Part shown: positions 6,258 through 11,784 of the stretch, piece after piece
Position numbering within the stretch: the stretch's first letter is position 1
Layout: each line of letters begins with the position of its first letter
Source of the DNA: an uncultured beta proteobacterium
GTDB taxonomy: Bacteria; Pseudomonadota; Gammaproteobacteria; Burkholderiales; Burkholderiaceae_C
Direction of reading: 5' to 3'
Assembly: GCA_903958915.1 (NCBI GenBank)
Contig: CAJBVC010000123.1
Coordinates: forward strand, 1-11,784
Length of the DNA: 11,784 bases
The notes under the pieces: generated by a model
The model's database searches: none
What the model saw: only the letters and a program-made list of their open reading frames with translations
Told to the model about the DNA's origin: nothing
Program-made: the position numbers and the translations under genes

Positions 6258-7883
6258 TCAGCCAAGTTGCAGCGCGCTGAGTTCGTCGATCTGCGCCTCG
6301 CCGGTCAGACCGATGTGGCCCCGTGCGACCAATTCCCGCACCTGCTCCATATCGCTTGCCAGACTGCGATCGGTCATCATGGCCGGGGATACCGATCGCA
6401 CGAGTGCCAGCACGTTTTCGAGGGCCGCTGAACTCGTGAGTGGGCGCAGGAATTCGATTCCCTGGGCGGCCGCAAGCAACTCGATGGCGACGATGTACTC
6501 GGTGTTGCGCAACATGCCTTGCAGACGTCTTGCTGCAAAGGTGGCCATGGAGACATGGTCCTCCTGGTTGGCGGAAGTGGGAAGACTGTCGACGCTGGCT
6601 GGATGCGCGAGCGACTTGTTTTCTGACGCCAAGGCGGCAGCAGTCACGTGCACGATCATGAACCCGGAGTTGAGTCCGGGCTCCGGGGTCAGAAATGCCG
6701 GCAGGCGCGATACAACTGTATCGACCAGCATGGCGATCCGGCGCTCGGCGATGGCGCCGATTTCCGCAATCACCACAGCCAATGCATCGGCCACCAATGC
6801 GACCGGCTCTGCATGGAAATTGCCCCCCGAAAGCAATTGGCCCCCACGCTCCCCCATTGCATGTGGGTCGCTGCCCCCCGAGGGGGCGCGATCTGGCTCG
6901 GGGCGGCCCAGCGCCAGATCCGGGCTATTTGTGTGAGCAAACACCAGAGGGTTGTCGGTGACAGCATTGGCTTCACGCAGCAGCACTTGCGTGGCGTAGC
7001 GCATCTGGTCCAAACATGCACCCATCACCTGGGGTTGGCACCGCAGGCAATAGGGATCTTGCACCCGGTCATCGCCTTCGAGGTGGGAGCGGCGAATTGC
7101 ACTGTGCGCGGTGAGTGCACGGTAGGCGGCGGCACAGTCGATCTGACCGGGTTGTCCGCGCACCGCGTGGATGCGTGCATCAAACGGGCCATCACTGCCG
7201 CGTGCTGCGTCCAGCGTCAGGGCGCCCGCAATCACTGCAGCCTCAAAAAGCCGCTCCGTGGCAAAGAGAGCGTCGATGGCAAGTGAAGTAGAGACTTGTG
7301 TGCCATTGATGAGCGCCAATCCTTCTTTGGCAGACAACTTGAGGGGCTCCAAAGTGCAGCGCTGCAGAGCCACAACGGATGTCATTCGTTCGCCCTGGTA
7401 GAACACTTCGCCTTCCCCAACCAGTGGCAGGCACAGGTGCGAAAGCGGAGCCAGGTCGCCAGACGCACCGACCGATCCCTGACACGGTATCACCGGCGTA
7501 ATTCCGAGGTTGTAGAAGGCAATCAGCCGATCGATCACAATTTCACGAATGCCCGAGAAACCACGCGCCAGACTTGCGGCCTTGGTCAGCAGGATCAGTC
7601 GTACCACGCGCTCGGCCAGGGGTTCGCCCACGCCCACAGCGTGCGAGCGCAGCAGGTTGATCTGGAGCTTTTCGAGGTCGCTCTGCGCGATGCGCTGGTT
7701 GGCCAGTTTGCCAAAGCCGGTGTTGACGCCATAGACGGCGGCACCACCTTGGGCAGCTTGCTGCACCAGCGCAGCGCTGGCGCGGATGCCTGGCAGGGCC
7801 GTGGGGTCCAGTGAAATGGACTCGGCAGAGTAATGCAGTTGGCGCAACTGCGCCAGTGTCAGAAGTCCGGGTTGGATGATCAT
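6258..7883 (-). CDS. hutH: Histidine ammonia-lyase HutH with in-frame insertion
   Basis: A 541-residue protein that deaminates L-histidine to trans-urocanate in the cytoplasm, the first step of histidine degradation. The diagnostic GSVGASGDLAPLSH contains A140-S141-G142, the triplet that cyclises into the MIO electrophile. Other family motifs are YGVNTGFGKLAN (51-62), LINGTQ (191-196), TDNPLVF (309-315), SGGNFHAEPVA (352-362) and SANQEDHVSM (437-446). The family is usually about 505-515 residues. The excess is one block of about 29 residues between NPLVFA (311-316) and LLSGGNFH (350-357), where the Pseudomonas enzyme has a short loop. The block is encoded by a palindrome-rich repeat described separately. 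The reading frame is intact through the insert and all catalytic motifs remain, so the enzyme is probably active. It starts 45 bp after hutU and shares its promoter. Upstream, GAGAAG is a weak ribosome site. Confidence 0.96.
   Translation of the reverse strand: MIIQPGLLTLAQLRQLHYSAESISLDPTALPGIRASAALVQQAAQGGAAVYGVNTGFGKLANQRIAQSDLEKLQINLLRSHAVGVGEPLAERVVRLILLTKAASLARGFSGIREIVIDRLIAFYNLGITPVIPCQGSVGASGDLAPLSHLCLPLVGEGEVFYQGERMTSVVALQRCTLEPLKLSAKEGLALINGTQVSTSLAIDALFATERLFEAAVIAGALTLDAARGSDGPFDARIHAVRGQPGQIDCAAAYRALTAHSAIRRSHLEGDDRVQDPYCLRCQPQVMGACLDQMRYATQVLLREANAVTDNPLVFAHTNSPDLALGRPEPDRAPSGGSDPHAMGERGGQLLSGGNFHAEPVALVADALAVVIAEIGAIAERRIAMLVDTVVSRLPAFLTPEPGLNSGFMIVHVTAAALASENKSLAHPASVDSLPTSANQEDHVSMATFAARRLQGMLRNTEYIVAIELLAAAQGIEFLRPLTSSAALENVLALVRSVSPAMMTDRSLASDMEQVRELVARGHIGLTGEAQIDELSALQLG
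6840..6920 (-). repeat. Palindromic dispersed repeat inserted in frame in hutH (copy 1)
   Basis: On the hutH coding strand this stretch encodes most of the extra block at HutH residues about 322-349. It contains two inverted repeats: GCCCCC/GGGGGC with a 3-base loop (6873-6887), and GATCTGGC/GCCAGATC (6890-6897 and 6913-6920) with a 15-base loop. The core at 6840-6876 matches 11041-11077 on the opposite strand at 33 of 37 bases. Its exact ends are uncertain; 6840-6920 is the span supported by the shared core plus the hairpins. I recall similar GC-rich palindromic sequences as abundant in Comamonadaceae genomes, but could not check this. Confidence 0.75.
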
Positions 7884-7928
7884 GGTTTCTTCTCGAGCGG
7901 AGTGTTAGGTCGAAGGCGGGAACCGCGG

Positions 7929-9632
7929 TCAAGTCAGCATCGGAAGATTCAACCGATTGCTCTGCGCACACTGCAGCGCCAGGTCGTAGCCCGCATCCGC
8001 GTGCCGCATCACTCCCGTGGCCGGGTCATTGAACAGGACTCGACCCAGCTTTTCAGAAGCTTCTGCCGTGCCGTCCGCCACGATGACTACACCACTGTGC
8101 TGCGAGTAGCCCATGCCAACGCCACCACCATGGTGCAGGCTGACCCAGGTGGCGCCGCTGGCCGTGTTGAGCAGAGCATTGAGCAGCGGCCAGTCACTCA
8201 CGGCATCGCTGCCATCCATCATGGCCTCAGTTTCGCGGTTCGGTGACGCCACGGATCCACTGTCCAGATGGTCGCGTCCAATGACGATCGGACCCTTGAG
8301 CTCGCCGCTCTTGACCATCTCGTTAAAGGCCAGACCAGCCAGATGCCGCTCACCCAGCCCGATCCAGCATATGCGCGCCGGCAGACCCTGGAAGGCAATG
8401 CGTTCCTGCGCCATATCCAGCCAACGGTGCAGCCCGGCGTTGTCCGGAAAAAGTTCCTTCATTCGGGCATCCGTCTTGCGGATGTCCTCGGGGTCGCCAC
8501 TCAATGCCACCCAGCGGAAAGGTCCGACCCCGCGACAGAACAGTGGGCGCACATAGGCAGGTACGAAGCCCGGGTAATCAAACGCATTGGCAACGCCGTA
8601 GTCCTGCGCCACCTGGCGCAGGTTGTTACCGTAGTCCACGGTGGGAATGCCCATGGCATGGAACGCCAGCATCGCCTGCACATGTTGTGCGCATGAAGCG
8701 CCAGCGGCTTGCGTCAAGGCTGCGTGCTGGTTTGCATCCTTTTGCGCGGCCTTCCATTGCGCAACCGTCCAGCCAGACGGCAGGTAGCCGTTGATGATGT
8801 CGTGCGCAGAAGTTTGGTCGGTCACGATGTCGGGGCGTAGGCCACCTGCTTGGGCGCGACGCACCAGCTCGGGCACGATGTCGGCTGCATTGCCGCACAG
8901 CGCGATCGAGATAGCCTTCTTTTCTTTCGTGTATTTTCTTATGCGCGCCAGTGCGTCGTCCAGGTCGGCTGCCTGCTCATCCACATAGCGGGTGCGCAGA
9001 CGGAAGTCGATGCTGGACTGCTGGCACTCGACGGTGAGTGAACAGGCACCCGCAAACGTGGCGGCCAAGGGTTGGGCGCCCCCCATGCCGCCCAAGCCTG
9101 CTGTAAGCACCCAACGACCAGAGAGGTCGCCACCGTAATGCTGGCGCCCAGCTTCGACGAACGTCTCGTAGGTGCCCTGCACAATGCCCTGGGAGCCGAT
9201 GTAAATCCAGCTGCCGGCCGTCATCTGGCCGTACATCATCAGGCCTTTGCGGTCGAGTTCGTTGAAGTGCTCCCAGTTGGCCCACTTGGGTACCAGATTG
9301 GAGTTGGCGATCAACACGCGCGGCGCGCCTTCGTGGGTACGAAACACACCCACCGGTTTGCCACTTTGCACCAGCAGAGTCTCATAGGGCTTTAGCTTGC
9401 GCAATGTGTCCAGAATCGCGTCGAACGCGCTCCAGTTGCGTGCCGCCTTCCCAATGCCGCCGTACACCACCAGTTCGTCGGGGTTCTCGGCTACTTCCGG
9501 GTCCAGATTGTTCTGCAGCATGCGGTAAGCCGCTTCGATCTGCCAGTTGGCGCAACTCAGTTGCACACCACGGGGAGCACGCACGGCGCGCGCCTTGCTA
9601 TCAAGAAAGCGGTTGTTGGAAAGATCAGACAC
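7929..9632 (-). CDS. hutU: Urocanate hydratase HutU
   Basis: A 567-residue cytoplasmic enzyme converting urocanate to 4-imidazolone-5-propionate, with tightly bound NAD+ acting as an electrophile. The start is GTG with a good ribosome site (AGGAGT at 9643-9638, 5 bases away). NAD-binding motifs typical of the family are visible: [11 protein letters not shown] (57-67), [12 protein letters not shown] (135-146), [12 protein letters not shown] (179-190), VECQQSSID (201-209), DQTSAHD (272-278) and [13 protein letters not shown] (500-512). C422 in [11 protein letters not shown] corresponds by spacing to the catalytic Cys410 of the Pseudomonas putida enzyme. The length is slightly above the usual 555-565. 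It is the first gene of the hutUH unit, transcribed from the promoter in the hutU-hutC gap and presumably repressed by HutC. Confidence 0.97.
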   Translation of the reverse strand: MSDLSNNRFLDSKARAVRAPRGVQLSCANWQIEAAYRMLQNNLDPEVAENPDELVVYGGIGKAARNWSAFDAILDTLRKLKPYETLLVQSGKPVGVFRTHEGAPRVLIANSNLVPKWANWEHFNELDRKGLMMYGQMTAGSWIYIGSQGIVQGTYETFVEAGRQHYGGDLSGRWVLTAGLGGMGGAQPLAATFAGACSLTVECQQSSIDFRLRTRYVDEQAADLDDALARIRKYTKEKKAISIALCGNAADIVPELVRRAQAGGLRPDIVTDQTSAHDIINGYLPSGWTVAQWKAAQKDANQHAALTQAAGASCAQHVQAMLAFHAMGIPTVDYGNNLRQVAQDYGVANAFDYPGFVPAYVRPLFCRGVGPFRWVALSGDPEDIRKTDARMKELFPDNAGLHRWLDMAQERIAFQGLPARICWIGLGERHLAGLAFNEMVKSGELKGPIVIGRDHLDSGSVASPNRETEAMMDGSDAVSDWPLLNALLNTASGATWVSLHHGGGVGMGYSQHSGVVIVADGTAEASEKLGRVLFNDPATGVMRHADAGYDLALQCAQSNRLNLPMLT

Positions 9633-9664
9633 GTTGTACTCCTGCAGGCTTCATGGTGGAGCGA

Positions 9665-9694
9665 ATTATTACTTGTCTATACAACTTGTGTCAA
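9665..9694 (-). promoter_or_regulatory. Sigma70-type promoter for hutUH
   Basis: Reading on the minus strand, a perfect -35 box TTGACA (9694-9689) is followed after 18 bases by AATAAT (9670-9665), five of six matches to the -10 consensus. Transcription would start near 9658 and leave a leader of roughly 26 bases before the hutU GTG. The strength of the boxes suggests a promoter that needs a repressor rather than an activator. No equally good promoter facing hutC was found; TAAACT at 9701-9706 is a weak candidate. Confidence 0.65.
9673..9684. promoter_or_regulatory. Probable HutC operator
   Basis: TTGTCTATACAA is symmetric at 10 of 12 positions and lies wholly inside the spacer of the hutUH promoter, so bound repressor would block RNA polymerase. 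It also sits 58-69 bp before the hutC start, so HutC could regulate itself. The half-site ACTTGT is repeated directly at 9671-9676 and 9684-9689, 13 bp apart, hinting at a second overlapping site. The form is close to the TTGTATATACAA-like sites reported for HutC in other proteobacteria, as I recall them; urocanate is the usual inducer. Confidence 0.6.
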
Positions 9695-9741
9695 TCGGGT
9701 TAAACTCGCGCAATCCACTTTGTTTCTTGCTTCAGACTCCC

Positions 9742-10443
9742 ATGTCACTTCCGGTCTACGGTCAGGTCAAATCGTTCATCAAGGCGCATATCAGCAGCGG
9801 CGAGTGGAAGCCGGGCGCTCCTGTGCCCAGTGAGGCAACCCTGATGCAGCAGTTTGGGGTGAGCCGCATGACCGTCAACCGTGCGCTGCGGGAATTGACC
9901 ACCGAAGGCATGGTGACGCGTGTGCAGGGCTCAGGCACGTTTGTCGCCGAACTGCATCGCATTGCTTCCAACCTGACCCTGCGCGATATCCAGGAAGAGG
10001 TGCTCGAGCGAGGGCATCTGCATGCGGCCCGTGTCGTGCTGTTGCAAGCCGAAAAGACCAACGCGGAACTTGCAAAGCGTTTGGGGTTACGGCCTGGCGC
10101 GCGGGTGTTTCATTCCGTGCTGGTGCATCTCGAAAACGGAGTGCCGATTCAACACGAGGATCGCTATGTCAACCCGGCAGCAGCGCCGACGTACCTCAAC
10201 GTTGACTTTACGCAGACGACACCCACGCGCCACCTGCTCGCGGTTGCTCCCCTTACCGAGGCGACCTACTCCATCGAAGCCTGCCTGCCTACGCAAGAGC
10301 AGGCCAAGCAACTGAACATAGCAGTGGGTGAAGCCTGTCTGGCCATGGTGCGGCGCACGGTCAGCGGCCCCCATGTCGCAAGTGTGGTTCGTTTGGTCTA
10401 CCCGGGGTCACGCTACAGTTTTGAAGGGAAGTTTCAGCCATGA
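9742..10443 (+). CDS. hutC: GntR/UTRA-family histidine utilisation repressor HutC
   Basis: A 233-residue protein. The frame is open back to 9547, but that part runs through hutU in antisense; ATG 9742 gives the expected HutC N-terminus (LPVYGQVKSFI). No clear ribosome site precedes it. Residues 1-68 are a GntR winged helix-turn-helix with the standard motifs GEWKPGAPVPSE, FGVSRMTVNRALREL and GMVTRVQGSGTFVAE. Residues about 90-228 are a UTRA ligand domain (VFHSVLVHLENGVPIQHEDR, PTRHLL, EACLAMVRRTVS). In characterised homologues urocanate binding releases the repressor from hut promoters. It is divergent from hutUH and heads the hutCDI unit. Its stop overlaps the start of hutD (ATGA), so translation is probably coupled. 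Confidence 0.93.
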   Translation: MSLPVYGQVKSFIKAHISSGEWKPGAPVPSEATLMQQFGVSRMTVNRALRELTTEGMVTRVQGSGTFVAELHRIASNLTLRDIQEEVLERGHLHAARVVLLQAEKTNAELAKRLGLRPGARVFHSVLVHLENGVPIQHEDRYVNPAAAPTYLNVDFTQTTPTRHLLAVAPLTEATYSIEACLPTQEQAKQLNIAVGEACLAMVRRTVSGPHVASVVRLVYPGSRYSFEGKFQP

Positions 10444-11000
10444 GTTGGAATGTGGTTCGACTGGCCGCAGTGCAGACCAGCCCCTGGCGCAATGGCGGCG
10501 GTGTTACCCAGGAGTTGGTGGCTTGGCCCGCCTGTGAACGCTGGGTCTGGCGCATGTCGGTGGCGCAGATTGACGCCGAGGGTCCTTTTTCCCGCTTTGA
10601 TGGCGTGGAGCGCTGGTTTGCGGTACTCAGTGGCGCCGGTGTTCGGCTTGATGTGGACGGCGCGGCGCATACTTTGACGGTGGCGGATGCACCGTTTCTC
10701 TTCGACGGTGGATCGGAGACCCACTGCACGCTGCAGGAGAGTTCCACGCAGGACTTCAACCTGATGGTGCGGCGTGGGGCAGGGCGGTCGCACATGCAGC
10801 GCATTCAGGGGCAGTTCGGCGTGGCGTTGAATGCTCCAAAAATGATAGCTGTCTACACACTCCAGACGGGCGCTACGGTCCAATTTGACTCTGAAGTAAC
10901 CGAGCTGGCGCCCGACACTCTGGCATGGCGCAATGTGCCGCCTTATGCGCCGGTGCAGGTGGTGTCTGCCAATGCGCTATGGATCGAGGTGGACCTGTGA
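10440..11000 (+). CDS. hutD: HutD family accessory protein
   Basis: A 186-residue cupin-fold protein of the HutD/Ves family. The signature [17 protein letters not shown] (14-30) and [19 protein letters not shown] (35-53) are clear. HutD is widely linked to hut operons; in Pseudomonas it is needed for full fitness on histidine and has been proposed to limit pathway activity or bind urocanate, but its reaction is not settled. The start overlaps the hutC stop and the stop overlaps the GTG start of hutI. Residues about 132-152 (from PKMIAVYTL to FDSE) are encoded by a stretch that resembles a dispersed repeat (separate entry), so this part of the C-terminal half may not be ancestral. The family is otherwise of normal length. 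Confidence 0.92.
   Translation: MSWNVVRLAAVQTSPWRNGGGVTQELVAWPACERWVWRMSVAQIDAEGPFSRFDGVERWFAVLSGAGVRLDVDGAAHTLTVADAPFLFDGGSETHCTLQESSTQDFNLMVRRGAGRSHMQRIQGQFGVALNAPKMIAVYTLQTGATVQFDSEVTELAPDTLAWRNVPPYAPVQVVSANALWIEVDL
10834..10896 (+). repeat. Possible dispersed repeat inside hutD
   Basis: The segment with CTCCAAAAATGATAGCTG (10834-10851), a short imperfect inverted pair ATAGC/GCTAC (10845-10849 and 10872-10876) and GGTCCAATTTGACTC (10877-10891) resembles, from memory, an abundant short repeat in Comamonadaceae genomes with the pattern TGATAGCTG ... GGGCTA ... CCAATTTGA. It is also locally more AT-rich than the rest of hutD. There is only one copy in the window, so its repeat nature cannot be shown here. 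Confidence 0.4.
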
Positions 11001-11784
11001 GCCCCGTCCGGCCGCACGAAGGCGCGAGCGCCCGCGCGGTGGGCAGCGACCCACGCGCAATGGGGGAACGTGAGGGCAAGTCTTTGCAACTGTGGACGAA
11101 ATGCCGCATCGCCACGCTGGCGGCAGATGCTGCGCACCCGTACGGCCTGATCGACGACGCGGCATTGGTGGTGGAGGGCTCCACACTTGTCTGGGTCGGG
11201 GCACGATCGAACTTGCCACAAGCAATGGAGCGGCAGTGCGCTGTATACCACGATGCCGATGGCGCGCTGATCACTCCCGGCTTGATCGATTGTCATACCC
11301 ACCTGGTGTACGGCGGCGACCGGGCGCAGGAGTTTGAAATGCGGCTCAGCGGTGCCAGCTACGAAGACATTGCCCGCGCCGGCGGAGGAATCGCATCCAC
11401 GGTCCAGGCCACGCGTGTTGCCAGCGTTGCCCAGCTGGAGCACAGCAGCGCCTGGCGCCTGTCCCAACTGGTCGAGGAGGGCGTCACCACCGTGGAGATC
11501 AAGTCAGGCTATGGGCTGGCACTGGCATACGAGCGCAAGTGCCTGAGCGTTGCACGGTCACTGGCACAGACACACCCAGTGGACGTTCGCACCACGTTTC
11601 TGGGCGCCCATGCCGTGCCTGCCGAGTTTGCAGGCCGCGCTGACGACTACGTCGACGCCGTGCTGCAGATGCTGCCCGCTTTGCACGCCGAGGGGCTGGT
11701 CGACGCCGTCGACGGATTCTGTGAACGTATCGCCTTCAGTGTTACCCAGATGGAGCGCATTTTCACTGCTGCCACAGCGCTGGG
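10997..11784 (+). CDS. hutI: Imidazolonepropionase HutI (3' end beyond window)
   Basis: 262 codons are present of a family that is usually about 400-410 residues long; the gene is cut by the window end, not broken. HutI hydrolyses 4-imidazolone-5-propionate to N-formimino-L-glutamate in the cytoplasm, using a metal in an amidohydrolase barrel. The metal motif [16 protein letters not shown] supplies H100 and H102, and FLGAHAVP supplies H205; EIKSGYGL and FCERIAFS are also family motifs. The GTG start overlaps the hutD stop (GTGA) and has GAGGTGG (10986-10992) 4 bases upstream. An in-frame ATG at 11060 has no ribosome site. With the GTG start the first 27 or so residues come from the palindromic repeat, and recognisable HutI sequence begins near [12 protein letters not shown] (30-41). 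Confidence 0.92.
   Translation, partial: MSPVRPHEGASARAVGSDPRAMGEREGKSLQLWTKCRIATLAADAAHPYGLIDDAALVVEGSTLVWVGARSNLPQAMERQCAVYHDADGALITPGLIDCHTHLVYGGDRAQEFEMRLSGASYEDIARAGGGIASTVQATRVASVAQLEHSSAWRLSQLVEEGVTTVEIKSGYGLALAYERKCLSVARSLAQTHPVDVRTTFLGAHAVPAEFAGRADDYVDAVLQMLPALHAEGLVDAVDGFCERIAFSVTQMERIFTAATAL
11021..11077 (+). repeat. Palindromic dispersed repeat at the 5' end of hutI (copy 2)
   Basis: The core at 11041-11077 matches the reverse complement of 6840-6876 at 33 of 37 bases. It is preceded by a perfect inverted repeat GGCGC/GCGCC with a 2-base loop (11021-11032) and by GCCC/GGGC arms (11030-11033 and 11041-11044 region). Relative to gene direction it has the same orientation and the same reading frame as copy 1 in hutH. 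Whether 11001-11020 also belongs to the element cannot be decided from two copies. Confidence 0.7.

Noticed and set aside
6873..6887. GC hairpin as a transcription terminator inside hutH
   Set aside because: There is no T-tract on either strand, and it is part of the repeat element with the reading frame continuing through it.
6313..7286. Plus-strand frames of 207 and 212 codons antisense to hutH
   Set aside because: hutH is certain here; the antisense translations lack family motifs and are typical shadows in GC-rich coding DNA.
9547..9741. N-terminal extension of HutC back to 9547
   Set aside because: The extension is antisense to the hutU start and runs through the promoter and operator; HutC proteins begin close to the LPVYGQVK motif.
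10943..11467. Minus-strand frame of 174 codons opposite hutD and hutI
   Set aside because: The plus strand encodes clear HutI motifs in this stretch; the antisense frame has none.
1..11784. CRISPR array, tRNA, rRNA, insertion sequence or transposase
   Set aside because: No regularly spaced repeats, tRNA-like folds, or transposase motifs were found on reading both strands.

Overview
The window looks like chromosomal DNA from a betaproteobacterium, most likely order Burkholderiales, family Comamonadaceae (Rhodoferax/Polaromonas-like). The grounds are the protein style, the hut gene order, the high-GC coding bias, and dispersed GC-rich repeats of a kind I remember from that family. The taxonomic call is inference; no rRNA or other marker is present.

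Layout. Positions 1-415 hold no convincing gene. Positions 416-4140 are a run of four same-strand genes for exported proteins: a DUF4384 protein with a signal peptide, a glycine-zipper lipoprotein, a secreted caspase-like (C14) peptidase with an intact His/Cys dyad, and a TPR lipoprotein. Genes 2-3 and 3-4 are separated by only 7 and 17 bp, so an operon is likely. A small membrane-anchored protein of unknown function (4195-4503) follows, then ushA (4576-6234), a 5'-nucleotidase/UDP-sugar hydrolase that here carries a lipobox.

Positions 6258-11784 are a histidine utilisation (hut) locus. hutH and hutU are on the minus strand, and hutC, hutD and hutI (cut by the window end) are on the plus strand. 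HutH (histidine to urocanate), HutU (urocanate to imidazolonepropionate) and HutI (imidazolonepropionate to formiminoglutamate) are the first three enzymes of the pathway. HutC is the GntR/UTRA repressor and HutD the accessory protein. The hutU-hutC intergenic region holds a strong sigma70-type promoter facing hutUH, with a near-perfect palindrome (probable HutC operator) inside its spacer. hutC/hutD and hutD/hutI overlap at their stop/start codons.

The most unusual signal is in the hut genes. A palindrome-rich repeat lies in frame inside hutH, adding about 29 residues compared with the usual HutH. A second copy (33 of 37 bases identical) forms the N-terminal extension of HutI and is read in the same frame, so both proteins carry the same GSDP(H/R)AMGER peptide. 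A third stretch, inside hutD, resembles a different dispersed repeat. I found no CRISPR array, tRNA, rRNA, insertion sequence or clear defence system. The exported caspase operon is the best candidate for an undescribed functional unit.
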